From: CAYNVQ01 sp964400735
Lineage (GTDB): Bacteria > Acidobacteriota > Aminicenantia > Aminicenantales > Aminicenantaceae
NCBI GenBank assembly: GCA_964400735.1
Contig: CAYNVQ010000003.1
Span: 445,629-509,628, forward strand
Direction of reading: 5' to 3'
Length of the DNA: 64,000 nt
Positions 1 to 8,566 of this stretch are shown here, piece after piece. Position numbers and translations under genes: made by a program. The notes beneath the pieces were generated by a model, which was not told the origin of the DNA, did not search any database, and worked only from the letters and a program-made list of their open reading frames with translations. Every line of letters starts with the position of its first letter. The stretch's first letter is position 1.

Positions 1-2
1 TG

Positions 3-917
3 AGAACCGAGATGACCTCCATCATACCACTGGTGACGGAAGAATGGGTCGATGAGGAGGGGGAGATCTGGAAATCGGTCAGCCAGGCGAGTTTCATGAC
101 CACCACCTCTATCCGGATGTCGAAAGAGGAAGCACTTGAAATGTCCGAGGAGTATTTGGATATCGCTTTTTCCACCATCATCCGGTCCAATGTCATTTTA
201 GAGCGTCCTCTTCAGGTGAAAGAAATTACGTTCAAGCTCAGCGGCATTTCTCCAGAGATTGTCAAAGGATTTCCCTTCGATGACGGCAGCCAAACCCTCC
301 TGGAAAGCCGGGAAGATTGCTCCCTGATCCGGACGAATTCGCAGGTTTTCGAGGAAGAGGAGTCCGTCTCCCTCCCCATAAAGGGCGAGAAATTTGCTGA
401 AGAGTTGAAATCCACGGATATCTGTCAGTCGGAAGACCCTGATATCATCGAGACAGCCAGAAAAATCGTGGGGGATGAAAAGAACGCCTGGCGAGCGGCC
501 AAAAAAATAGCCGAATGGGTGAGTCGAGAGATGAGGGCCAACTATGATGTGGGTTTCGCCACAGCAGCAGAAATCCTCAAAAATCGCGAGGGCGATTGTT
601 CGGAACACACTGTGATCATGGTCGCCCTCTGCCGGGCCGTCGGGATTCCGGCACGGGCCGCCGTGGGTGTCATGTACGCCAGTGGCATCTTTGCCTACCA
701 CATGTGGCCCGAGGTGTATGTGGGTCGATGGGTCAACCTGGATGCCAAATGGCTGGCCTTAGATCAAAATACAGGGGAATACTTCACCGACGCCACCCAC
801 ATTAAACTGGGACGCAGCAGCCTGGATGAAAATATTTTCCAGGAAATGGTCGGGTCTGTTTCCGAAATAATCGGAAGACTTGAGCTAGAAATTCTCGATT
901 TCAAATACGAAAAATAG
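3..917 (+). CDS. Transglutaminase-like (cysteine protease fold) protein, 5' partial
   Basis: The open frame has an ATG at 12, but the same frame is open back to position 3 with no ribosome binding site, so the gene probably begins upstream of the window. Counting from the ATG, a transglutaminase core lies in the C-terminal half: Cys196 in GDCSEHT, His230 in AYHMWPE and Asp244 in NLDAKW form the expected Cys-His-Asp triad. Proteins of this superfamily act as peptidases or peptide cross-linkers. The N-terminal ~150 residues match no domain I recognise. No signal peptide can be judged because the start is missing. The substrate is unknown. Family assignment is strong and function weak. Confidence 0.8.
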   Translation, partial: RTEMTSIIPLVTEEWVDEEGEIWKSVSQASFMTTTSIRMSKEEALEMSEEYLDIAFSTIIRSNVILERPLQVKEITFKLSGISPEIVKGFPFDDGSQTLLESREDCSLIRTNSQVFEEEESVSLPIKGEKFAEELKSTDICQSEDPDIIETARKIVGDEKNAWRAAKKIAEWVSREMRANYDVGFATAAEILKNREGDCSEHTVIMVALCRAVGIPARAAVGVMYASGIFAYHMWPEVYVGRWVNLDAKWLALDQNTGEYFTDATHIKLGRSSLDENIFQEMVGSVSEIIGRLELEILDFKYEK

Positions 918-1018
918 TTTTTCAAGATACCTGAATAATTTCTGGAAGTAAAAAGACGATTTAAAAGGGGAAAAAGGGAAAGACTCTCAGACTAAAGGCT
1001 TAATTAAAACGGAACCCA

Positions 1019-1909
1019 ATGAATAAACGGATACTTTGGTTCATCCTCCTCCTCATCTTTTTCTCCTGGGCCATCACTTTTTCTATTCAATTTTTCAACC
1101 TGAACCAAAATCCCATGGCTGTCGTTATGGTACTTCCTCTGTTTCTTGTTCTGGTTTTTATGCTGACCGCAAAAAGTGAGAGCTTTTCCTCCATCGGCTG
1201 GCGGATTCCTCATTTCAAGTTCATTCTACTTAGCATTTTCCTTCCCTTGTTGCAGATAGGCATCGTATTGATTGCAGGATTTGCCTTTAACCTGGTTTCT
1301 TATAACAAGGAGCATTTTCTTGTGCAGAGACCCACTCCCCATATTTGGCTGAATTTGTTGATCTGCATTCCTTCGATGTTTATACCTTTCATTCTTCTTT
1401 CCTTTCCCCGTTTTGTTTTTGGCTGGTTAAGCCATTTGAGCGAGGAAATCGCCTGGCGCGGATATCTTTTCAGAAAGATCACACTGGAAAAGAGAAGTTT
1501 ACAAAAGGCTGTTTTTATTTCCGGTGCTGTCTGGTGGGCCTGGCATGCTCCGATGTTCATGCTGAGCCCTGTCCTTAAAGAACTCGGCTTCTGGTCATTA
1601 GCGGTGACAGCAGCCTTGGCCCTTCTTTCTTTGGTCGGGACATCTTTTATTTATTCATGGATATATATACAGAGCGGATCGATATGGGCTCCCACCGTCA
1701 TGCACCTTTTCTGGAATTTGTTCAGGGGGATTCTGACCGGCAGATTGGCGGATGGAGAACCGGGCCTTTTCACAGGGAATCTCTGGCTTATAAACGGAGA
1801 GGGGATAATCGGGATGATGGTTACGGTGTTTTTTGGTCTGGCTTTTTATTTTCTCATCCGGCGAATTGAGCGCACGAGCGAGTGGACACACTTAAGGATT
1901 GAGGTATAA
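1019..1909 (+). CDS. CPBP family intramembrane glutamic endopeptidase
   Basis: A 296-residue polytopic membrane protein. The diagnostic CPBP (Abi/Rce1-like) motifs are present: Glu142-Glu143 with Arg147 in EEIAWRGYLF, His176 in WAWHAPMF, and His229 in VMHLFWN. These residues form the active site of intramembrane proteases that cut prenylated or membrane-bound peptides in other organisms. Hydrophobic segments are spread along the whole length, the first at residues 4-25. It ends one base before the ATG of the M20 peptidase gene, so the two are probably co-transcribed. The substrate cannot be inferred. Confidence 0.85.
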   Translation: MNKRILWFILLLIFFSWAITFSIQFFNLNQNPMAVVMVLPLFLVLVFMLTAKSESFSSIGWRIPHFKFILLSIFLPLLQIGIVLIAGFAFNLVSYNKEHFLVQRPTPHIWLNLLICIPSMFIPFILLSFPRFVFGWLSHLSEEIAWRGYLFRKITLEKRSLQKAVFISGAVWWAWHAPMFMLSPVLKELGFWSLAVTAALALLSLVGTSFIYSWIYIQSGSIWAPTVMHLFWNLFRGILTGRLADGEPGLFTGNLWLINGEGIIGMMVTVFFGLAFYFLIRRIERTSEWTHLRIEV

Positions 1910-1910
1910 G

Positions 1911-3125
1911 ATGAGTAAAGCGATGGATCAAGATAAAATAAGGAATTTTGTCAGGAACTCCCGTCAAGAGATGATCCATATCCTCTCTGACCTGGTGAGC
2001 ATTCCCACTATCAATCCTCCGGGAAAGGCCTATCGCCGGTGTGTGGATTTCCTGTCGGGGTTGTTGAAAGAATGGCACATCGAACATGATGTGATTTCCG
2101 TCACAAAGGGGAAGTATCCTCGGTTCTGCATCCTGGGCAGGGGGGGAGAAGGAGAGACCGGACTGCATCTCCACGGCCATTATGACGTCGTGCCGGCCTA
2201 TTCGCCCCAGCAGTTCGAGCCGAAAGTTCAAGGCGATTGCCTGTATGGCAGGGGGAGTTCGGACATGAAGAGCGGCCTGGTGGCCATCCTCTATACCTTG
2301 AGATTTTTCCAAAATAGGGGCAAGGAGTTCAAAGAACGAATTTCTTTTTCCCTCGTTCCCGATGAGGAGAGCGGGAGCCGCCTGGGGACACAGCACCTTT
2401 ACCAGGCCGGACTTCTCCCCCGGCGCTCTTTGGGGATGCTCATGCCTGAACCCACCAGCGGAAAGGTCTGGAATGCCAGCAAGGGAGCCCTGACCTACCG
2501 GGTGACCGTCCGTGGAAAACCTGCCCATGTGGCCCTAGGACACCAGGGGCGAAATGCTTTCGAATCCATGGTGAATGTGGTCCAATCCCTGCTTGAGTTG
2601 AAAGAAAAGGTCAGCCAACGAAGGACGTCCCTTCCCGTGAAACCCCCTGAGGCGGGCTTGTCTGTCATGCTGATCGGCGGAGAGTCGGGAAGCGGGGTGA
2701 ATTTTAATGTCGTTCCGGACAGAGCTTACTTTACGATCGACAGACGGATCAATCCCGAGGAAAAACTGACCGAAGCCAAGCAGGAGTTGATGGAGACCTT
2801 TCGGGAGGTTGGCGAACGCGGCATCGATGTCGAGACCGAACTGATTCAGGAGGGGGAGTCCTCGGCTTCGGATTCCGGCAGCCCTCTTGCCGCTGCTTTG
2901 ATAGATTCGGTCTCTGCCGTAAAAGGCGAAATTCCTGTTTTCGAGCTTTGCCCGGGTCTCTGCGAGATCCGTTTTTTTAATAACCAGGGAATTCCGGCTT
3001 ATGCCTACGGACCGGGTCTTCTGGAAGTCTCCCATGGACCGGAAGAGTTTGTAAAGATTTCAGATCTTCTGGACTGCACGGAGATATTCATCCGCGCGGT
3101 CCTTCAACTGCTGGCCGGCGATTAA
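1911..3125 (+). CDS. M20 family metallopeptidase (ArgE/DapE/ACY1-like)
   Basis: A cytoplasmic, binuclear zinc amidohydrolase of about 404 residues. Metal-binding motifs run in the expected order: LHLHGHYDVV, GRGSSDMKSG, DEESGS, EPTSG, and a C-terminal EVSHGPEE histidine. A dimerisation domain lies between the third and fourth motifs. I prefer the ATG at 1911 to an in-frame TTG at 1899 because the purine-rich AAGGATTGAGG precedes it at normal spacing; the TTG lies inside the end of the upstream CPBP gene. The substrate within ArgE/DapE/carboxypeptidase-type enzymes is not resolvable from sequence. There are no lysine or arginine synthesis genes beside it, so dipeptide or acyl-amino-acid hydrolysis is as likely as biosynthesis. 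Confidence 0.85.
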   Translation: MSKAMDQDKIRNFVRNSRQEMIHILSDLVSIPTINPPGKAYRRCVDFLSGLLKEWHIEHDVISVTKGKYPRFCILGRGGEGETGLHLHGHYDVVPAYSPQQFEPKVQGDCLYGRGSSDMKSGLVAILYTLRFFQNRGKEFKERISFSLVPDEESGSRLGTQHLYQAGLLPRRSLGMLMPEPTSGKVWNASKGALTYRVTVRGKPAHVALGHQGRNAFESMVNVVQSLLELKEKVSQRRTSLPVKPPEAGLSVMLIGGESGSGVNFNVVPDRAYFTIDRRINPEEKLTEAKQELMETFREVGERGIDVETELIQEGESSASDSGSPLAAALIDSVSAVKGEIPVFELCPGLCEIRFFNNQGIPAYAYGPGLLEVSHGPEEFVKISDLLDCTEIFIRAVLQLLAGD

Positions 3126-3129
3126 AATC

Positions 3130-3222
3130 ATTCCCCCTCCAGGGAATCGATGGGAAAAATCAGCGGGTTGATGGGCCAGCCTGCCTATCTGTTTCTTCAT
3201 TACCGAAATGGGGCTTCTTCCT
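3130..3222 (+). repeat. Diverged partial copy of the 10.9-kb MITE-like repeat
   Basis: Positions 3130-3172 are close to 11174-11217: both carry a block reading TTCCCCCTCCA, then ATCGATGGG, then CAGCGGG. Downstream, 3173-3210 aligns more loosely (about 22 of 35 positions by eye) with the right inverted repeat of that element at 11222-11262. The left half of the element is not seen here. The rest of the 276-bp gap up to the cupin gene shows no gene. This is probably an old, truncated copy of a non-coding mobile repeat. Confidence 0.5.
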
Positions 3223-3401
3223 CGAAGAAAAAGCTGCCCGGTTTGTATGGCTCCTCTCCCGGCGTCCCTGACTGCTGAAGAGATCATGGCTGAATTCTGG
3301 GGCTAAGGAGGAGGAAAATAGGTTGCAAGCGAGGGCCGATTTTTTTATCATGAACCTGAGTGTTTTCCTGACCGGTTATTCAATCCATCCGAGGAGGCCC
3401 T

Positions 3402-3770
3402 ATGTTTCATATACAGGCGAAACAGCATAAAGACCCCCCTTCATTCTTGACCATGAAACTTTCTCCTGTCGATCCCATCCCTGCAGAATCCCATATAAAG
3501 GATTATGGGGTGGATATGTTGGCTCCAGGAGCCTCGACCGATCTACACCATCATGACTGCGATGAATGGTGGATCATCGCCGACGGCATAGCCCGGGTAG
3601 CTGGCGCGGATAGGGAGATAGAGATAGGACCCGGGGATATGGTTTTTACCCCGAAGGGAGAATCCCACAAGCTGGAAGCCATCACCTTGGTCAAGGTGGT
3701 ATGGTTCGAGGGGCCTCTCCAGGGCCAAGAAAGAAAAGGATCCATCCCGCATCTACCGGTTGAAGAATAA
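3402..3770 (+). CDS. Cupin-domain protein
   Basis: A small 122-residue single-domain cupin. The first cupin motif is around residues 43-60 (STDLHHHDCDEWWII, with the metal-binding His cluster and Glu). The second is around residues 67-90 (EIGPGDMVFTPKGESHKLE). Such proteins bind a divalent metal and serve as dioxygenases, isomerases or small-molecule sensors. The GAGGAGG ribosome site lies directly before the ATG. The next gene (Nudix) starts 45 bp later on the same strand. The substrate is unknown. Confidence 0.8.
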   Translation: MFHIQAKQHKDPPSFLTMKLSPVDPIPAESHIKDYGVDMLAPGASTDLHHHDCDEWWIIADGIARVAGADREIEIGPGDMVFTPKGESHKLEAITLVKVVWFEGPLQGQERKGSIPHLPVEE

Positions 3771-3815
3771 TAGACCGGATCTTGAATGCGTCCAGCCTTT
3801 GGTCATTCCTAGGTC

Positions 3816-4322
3816 ATGATGAAAGGAAAATTCAAATACTGTATCTTCTGCGGAGCGGAACTCGGGCCGCAGAAGGTGGAAGACAGGGTTAGGTTGGTCT
3901 GTCCGGATTGCGGGTGGATCCGTTATGAGAATCCGCTTCCCTGTGCGGCCGCCTTTGTGAGCAATACGAAGGGGGAGATTCTGCTCGTGAGAAGAGGTGT
4001 CGAACCGGCCAAGGGGGAGTGGGCCCTTCCGTCGGGTTTTATCGAGATCGAAGAAACCCCTCAGACTGCCTGTCTCAGGGAGCTCAAGGAGGAGACCGGT
4101 CTCGAAGGGAGGATTCTCCGGTTGCTCGGCGTATACGCCCAGGAATCGGCGATGTACAAAAACGTGCTCATCATTGGCTACGAGGTCGAGGCCGCTGGAG
4201 TGCCTTCCCCGGGATCTGATTCATTGAGCGTGCGGTATTTTTTGCCTGCCGAACTTCCTGAAATCGCCTTTCCCAGCCACCGGGAGATGATAGAGGACGG
4301 GATAAGAGGACGGATGGAATGA
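3816..4322 (+). CDS. Nudix hydrolase with N-terminal zinc ribbon
   Basis: A 168-residue protein. Residues 8-30 form a zinc ribbon (CIFCGAE ... CPDCGW). The Nudix domain follows, with its box visible as GFIEIEETPQTACLRELKEE at about residues 74-93, continuing TGLEG. These cytosolic Mg-dependent pyrophosphohydrolases cut nucleoside diphosphate-X compounds. The zinc ribbon placed before the Nudix fold recalls NudC-type NADH pyrophosphatases, but the protein is shorter than those and lacks their extra N-terminal domain. Two ATGs in tandem (3816, 3819) are possible starts. Its stop overlaps the next gene's start by four bases (ATGA), so the two are translationally coupled. Confidence 0.85.
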   Translation: MMKGKFKYCIFCGAELGPQKVEDRVRLVCPDCGWIRYENPLPCAAAFVSNTKGEILLVRRGVEPAKGEWALPSGFIEIEETPQTACLRELKEETGLEGRILRLLGVYAQESAMYKNVLIIGYEVEAAGVPSPGSDSLSVRYFLPAELPEIAFPSHREMIEDGIRGRME

Positions 4323-5200
4323 GAGCCTATCTCGACTGTTATCCCTGTTTTTTCAAGCAAATTCTCCAAACATTACGGGAGGTTACTCCCGATGAGAAAA
4401 AAATCCTGGAGGTCATAAGGGCCTTCGGTCAATACCTCCAGCATATTCCAAACGAGGCCACACCTCCGGAAATCGGACGGGAGCTCTACAGGCTTATTGC
4501 GGAGAAGACAGGATTTTCCGATCCCTATCGGGAGATCAAAAACAGATGCACCCGGCAGGCCTTGGACCTGTATCCTCGGCTCAAGGAAAGAATCGCCGCC
4601 TCGGAAGACCGTCTGTTGACCGCGGCGCGACTGGCAATTGCGGGCAATGTCATCGATTTCGGGGCAAACGCACGTTTCGACCTGGTTAAGGACCTCGAAG
4701 CGCTTCTTTCCCAGGAGCTGGCCATCAATCATTACCAGGAATTTCGTCAGGCGCTGGATAAATCGCGCCAGATCCTCTATATCGCTGACAATGCCGGCGA
4801 AACGGTCTTTGACAGGCTTCTCATCGAGGAGATCGGAAAACCTGTCATTTATGTGGTGAGGGAGAAACCTATCATCAATGATGCCCTTCTTCAGGATGCG
4901 CTGGATGCCGGTTTGGATGGGGTGGCCGAGATCATCTCCTCGGGCACGGATGCTCCGGGCACTATTTTGGGTCTCTGTTCCCGGGATTTTTTAAAAGTCT
5001 ATGATTCGGCCGACCTCATCATCAGCAAAGGGCAGGGCAATTACGAAGGGCTATCCGATGAGGCCCGTCCACTATTTTTTCTTCTCAAAGCGAAATGCGA
5101 GGTTATCGCCCGGGATATCGGAGTCGATCGGGGCGGTCTTATCCTGATGAAGGCGAAAAATTTTGATTTTCTGACAAAAAAGGAGTCCGAATCAATTTAG
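4319..5200 (+). CDS. DUF89 / ARMT1-like damage-control phosphatase family protein
   Basis: A 293-residue soluble protein. It begins MRAYLDCYPCFFKQ, the Cys-rich start typical of the bacterial/archaeal DUF89 subgroup. It contains IADNAGETVFDRLLIE at about 155-170 and DLIISKGQGNYEGL at about 237-250; these Asp/Asn motifs form the metal-dependent phosphatase site. Characterised relatives remove phosphate from damaged or surplus sugar phosphates and phosphopantetheine. It is coupled to the upstream Nudix gene by an ATGA overlap, which suggests a shared metabolite clean-up role (inference). Confidence 0.8.
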   Translation: MRAYLDCYPCFFKQILQTLREVTPDEKKILEVIRAFGQYLQHIPNEATPPEIGRELYRLIAEKTGFSDPYREIKNRCTRQALDLYPRLKERIAASEDRLLTAARLAIAGNVIDFGANARFDLVKDLEALLSQELAINHYQEFRQALDKSRQILYIADNAGETVFDRLLIEEIGKPVIYVVREKPIINDALLQDALDAGLDGVAEIISSGTDAPGTILGLCSRDFLKVYDSADLIISKGQGNYEGLSDEARPLFFLLKAKCEVIARDIGVDRGGLILMKAKNFDFLTKKESESI

Positions 5201-5210
5201 GAGGGATTTT

Positions 5211-6161
5211 ATGAATAAGAAAATCGGAAGAAGAGAATTTTTTAAAAGGAGCGCTCAGTTTGGATTTTCTGCCGCTTTCGGTTTCGGCCTAAGCCAGTCT
5301 CTTCGTGGAGGAAATGCGCTGCTGCAGGGTGAAGAAATTCCGGACATAGCGGTGGCGAAGGGGGGCGATTATTATTCCAGCACCATCAAGGCCGTAGAAG
5401 CGCTGGGAGGGGTGAAGAAATTTGTATCCAGAGGGGCGCGGGTGGCCCTGCTTCCCAATTCCCAGAGCCGGCATCCGGGAAGCTACACCAAGCCGGAATT
5501 GATCAAGGCTGTGGTCGAAAAATGTCTGGAAGCAGGGGCCAAAGAGGTCGATTGCTTGACCTGGCTGACCAGAGAGAACTGGGAGGCCAGTGGTTTAGAT
5601 GTGGCGATCAAAGAGGCCGGGGCAAACCTGACATTCATTGATAGCGAGGAGGCCAATTTCAGGCCCGTTCCCGTTCAGGGAGGGAAGATTCTCAAAGAGG
5701 CGATGATCATGAAAGAGCTTTACAATCATGACGTTTTTATCGATATGCCGATCACCAAGGACCATGCCGGAAACAAGTTCACCGGAACCATGAAGAATTT
5801 GATGGCCTTGAACTTCCGTCAGCACAACCGGCAGTTATTCCATAAGCAAGACTGGCAGACCAATCCGGAATCCATCCAGCATCTCGACCAGTGCATCGTG
5901 GATTTGAACAAGGCGGTCAAGCCGGCCTTATGTGTGGTGGATGCCACGGAGTTCATCACGACCAACGGACCTTTTGGTCCCGGTGAGCTCGCCAAGCCCC
6001 AAAAAGTAGTAGCCGGCGTCGACAGGATCGCTATCGATGCCTACTGTGCTAGCTTATGGGGATTGGCCGGTGCGGACATTTACCAGATAAAACTCGGATC
6101 TGAACAGGGACTGGGAGAGATCGACCTGAAGAAGGTGAGGATTAAAGTAATAGAGGCATGA
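5211..6161 (+). CDS. DUF362 family protein with Tat-type leader
   Basis: A 316-residue protein. The N-terminus contains a twin-arginine motif (GRREFFKRS) followed by a hydrophobic stretch, as in Tat-exported Fe-S or cofactor proteins. The remainder matches the DUF362 family seen in many anaerobes (AVAKGGDYYSSTIKAVEAL near the start, ADATEFITTNGP-like region late). No CxxC ferredoxin cluster is seen in this copy. It has a good GGAGGGATTTTATG start and overlaps the next gene by ATGA. The biochemical role of DUF362 proteins is not established. Confidence 0.75.
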   Translation: MNKKIGRREFFKRSAQFGFSAAFGFGLSQSLRGGNALLQGEEIPDIAVAKGGDYYSSTIKAVEALGGVKKFVSRGARVALLPNSQSRHPGSYTKPELIKAVVEKCLEAGAKEVDCLTWLTRENWEASGLDVAIKEAGANLTFIDSEEANFRPVPVQGGKILKEAMIMKELYNHDVFIDMPITKDHAGNKFTGTMKNLMALNFRQHNRQLFHKQDWQTNPESIQHLDQCIVDLNKAVKPALCVVDATEFITTNGPFGPGELAKPQKVVAGVDRIAIDAYCASLWGLAGADIYQIKLGSEQGLGEIDLKKVRIKVIEA

Positions 6162-7078
6162 TCAAACAGTCTCTGATCCTGCTCGTTTCAGGAGTTTTGG
6201 CTTTTATCGTTTTGGCCTATTCGGCCTTCGGCGATGATCTGTCCCGGTTTCTGCCCGAGGACGTCGAGATAGGGACATGGAAAAGGCAAAGAACCGTTCA
6301 GCATTATGCCGGCGAAGACCTCTTCGAATACATCGACGGAGGAGCGGAGATCTACCATGAATACGGATTCAAGCAGGTGGTCGTTCAGGATTATGTCAGC
6401 GCAGAGGGAAAATCTTTATCTGTCGAAATCTTCGAAATGATGTCGCCGGATAGTGCATACGGGATGTATGCCTTCAAAACGAATGCGCGGGACAAGGCAA
6501 TTCCCTTGGGAAATGAAGGTCGGCTGGCCGATTACTACCTGAATTTTTGGAAGGGGCCTTTCCTCGTCACCCTGACCGGCTTCGATGAGACAGGCGAGAC
6601 GGTCAAAGGACTTTTGGCCATGGCCCATGCTGTGGACTCCAAGCTGGTGAAAGTCGAAAAGGGAAAAAAGCCTCTGATGGTTTCTCTGCTTCCTTCAGAA
6701 AATCTTGAGGCCGGGAGCCTGAAGTATTTCAAGGGGCTGCTCGGACTGCGCAGCAGCCATCCTTTTTTTAGCCTGGAAATTGTCGGATTCGAAGAAGGGA
6801 TCAAGGGAGACTATGCTGACGGATTGAGCCTCTTCATCATCCGCTTCGGGGAAGAGGACGAATGCCGGAAAAGCTTCAGACGCTTGAGGGAAGAGTATGA
6901 GAAAATAGTGGGAGATGAAGAATACAAGGATAGGGATATCTTTCTGGCTGAAGACAGCAGAAGCCGCCGCTTTTTTGTCTCGCTCATTAAGAATTATCTT
7001 TTTATCGGCATAGGGGACGTCGGCCGCCCAAAGGCCGATACGATCCTGCGGACCCTCGAAGAAAAAATTAAGAATTAA
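6158..7078 (+). CDS. Exported DUF6599-like protein
   Basis: A 306-residue protein with an N-terminal hydrophobic signal at residues 5-23 and cleavage probably near the AFGDD region. A typical segment reads GEDLFEYIDGGAEIYHEYGF, which I associate with the family labelled DUF6599; that naming is from memory. It is coupled by ATGA to the DUF362 gene, so the two exported proteins are likely made together. Function unknown. The stop lies inside a long inverted repeat that may end the transcript. Confidence 0.6.
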   Translation: MIKQSLILLVSGVLAFIVLAYSAFGDDLSRFLPEDVEIGTWKRQRTVQHYAGEDLFEYIDGGAEIYHEYGFKQVVVQDYVSAEGKSLSVEIFEMMSPDSAYGMYAFKTNARDKAIPLGNEGRLADYYLNFWKGPFLVTLTGFDETGETVKGLLAMAHAVDSKLVKVEKGKKPLMVSLLPSENLEAGSLKYFKGLLGLRSSHPFFSLEIVGFEEGIKGDYADGLSLFIIRFGEEDECRKSFRRLREEYEKIVGDEEYKDRDIFLAEDSRSRRFFVSLIKNYLFIGIGDVGRPKADTILRTLEEKIKN

Positions 7079-7171
7079 GGGGACGCTCCATCAGGAACCA
7101 CCCTATCTCTTCTTTGATCGAACTCACCTTAAAAATAGATGATAGGGTGGCCCCAAATGGGACGTCCCCTT
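7077..7171. repeat. Nested inverted repeat, possible terminator or REP-like element
   Basis: Two perfect inverted repeats are nested. The outer 9-bp arms are 7077-7085 (AAGGGGACG) and 7163-7171. The inner 10-bp arms are 7098-7107 (CCACCCTATC) and 7141-7150. The right arm runs into TTTTATTT, so it could act as a terminator after the DUF362/DUF6599 pair. The spacing and the GGGGACG ends also resemble REP-type elements mobilised by IS200-like transposases, but no transposase is nearby. Confidence 0.55.
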
Positions 7172-7234
7172 TTATTTGACACGGGATTCGGGTTGGGCAT
7201 AGAATAGAGCCAATCTAAGGTTAGGAGATCGATC

Positions 7235-8566
7235 ATGGAAAAAAGCACTCAAAAATCCGGCAACGGCGTCAATCCTCTAACGAGAAGGGAATTTGTCAAG
7301 TATTTCACGGCCGGCTCAGCCCTATCCCTTGCTGCTCTCGGCGAGCTGAACGCCTCGGTCTATCAAAGCATCACTTCTCTGAACCAGAAATACATTCAAG
7401 ACGAATCCCCGGATGGAGTCTACTGGGACGCCTTGAGGGAACACTACCTTTTCGAAGAGGGAGTCATCATGATGAACAACGGCACGGTCGGGCCGATGCC
7501 CAAGCCCGTGTTCAACACCCTGATGCGTTGTTTCAAAGTCCAGTGCACCAATCCCTTCGATGTGTATAACTTCATTCCCAGGAAGATCGAGGAGGTGCGC
7601 AACAAGCTGGCTGGTTTTATCGGGGCATCTCCGGAGGAAGTGGTCATCACGCGCAATACCACAGAGGGGATGAATTTTGTGGCCAACGGATTGGATATGG
7701 CAGAAGGAGATGAAGTCATCCTCTCCACTATGGAGCATCCCGGGGGCACTCATCCCTGGAGGTTGAAGGCAAAAAGATACGGGATCAAGATCAAGGAGGT
7801 CCCGATAGGCTTTCCCCCGGCAAGTGTGGACGAATTCGTTGCAGGATTCGAGAAGGCCATCGCGCCACAGACTAAAATCATCAGCGTCAGCCATACGGTT
7901 TACATTTCCGGACTCATATCTCCCCTTAAGGAATTGTGCAAGATGGCTCATGAGAAGGGAGTTCTCGTGCTGGCCGATAGCGCCCACGGCATTGGGATGC
8001 TCGACCTGAATATGAAGGATATGGACGTCGATTTTTTTGCCACCAGCCCTTATAAATGGATGGGCGCTCCCACCGGCGTGGGGGTGCTCTTTGTAAAAAA
8101 AGACGTCCAGGACAGGCTCTGGCCCACCATCGCCTCCTCAGGTTGGGACAGGTATCAAGATGCGCACAAATTCGAGACCCTTTCCCAAAGAGCGGATGCG
8201 CTCACCATCGCCCTGGGAGAAGCGGTGGATTTCCAGAATTCTATAGGAAAACAGAAGGTGGAAAAAAGGATAAAAGCTCTGGCCGGCTACCTGAAAAGAG
8301 AACTGAAAAAGATCCCTGGAGCAAAGCTGCACACATCGGAAGATCCCTACATCAGCGGAGGATTGACAGCTTTTTCTGTCGGGGATGTCGAGCCCCGTAA
8401 TATAGTGGACTATGTCAGGGATAAGTACAACATCGTCATCCGTACTGTGGGGAGCCGAGAGGCGGGCACTTATGGCCTCAGGGTTTCCACACCGATCTAC
8501 GTATCGTACAGGCACGTGGATATGCTTCTCGAGGGGATACGGCACCTGGTCGGGCGAAAAGCTTAA
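7235..8566 (+). CDS. Class V aminotransferase-fold PLP enzyme with Tat-type leader
   Basis: A 443-residue protein. Residues 16-40 have a twin-arginine motif (TRREFVKYF) and a hydrophobic run, suggesting Tat export with cofactor bound. The mature part is a class V aminotransferase / cysteine-desulfurase-like fold: HTVYISG near 220, ADSAHGIG with the PLP Asp near 248, and the Schiff-base Lys274 in SPYKWMGAP. Relatives are often called isopenicillin N epimerase-like. It has a good AGGAG site before ATG 7235. It converges on the radical SAM gene, and the two stop codons overlap by four bases. Substrate unknown. Confidence 0.8.
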   Translation: MEKSTQKSGNGVNPLTRREFVKYFTAGSALSLAALGELNASVYQSITSLNQKYIQDESPDGVYWDALREHYLFEEGVIMMNNGTVGPMPKPVFNTLMRCFKVQCTNPFDVYNFIPRKIEEVRNKLAGFIGASPEEVVITRNTTEGMNFVANGLDMAEGDEVILSTMEHPGGTHPWRLKAKRYGIKIKEVPIGFPPASVDEFVAGFEKAIAPQTKIISVSHTVYISGLISPLKELCKMAHEKGVLVLADSAHGIGMLDLNMKDMDVDFFATSPYKWMGAPTGVGVLFVKKDVQDRLWPTIASSGWDRYQDAHKFETLSQRADALTIALGEAVDFQNSIGKQKVEKRIKALAGYLKRELKKIPGAKLHTSEDPYISGGLTAFSVGDVEPRNIVDYVRDKYNIVIRTVGSREAGTYGLRVSTPIYVSYRHVDMLLEGIRHLVGRKA

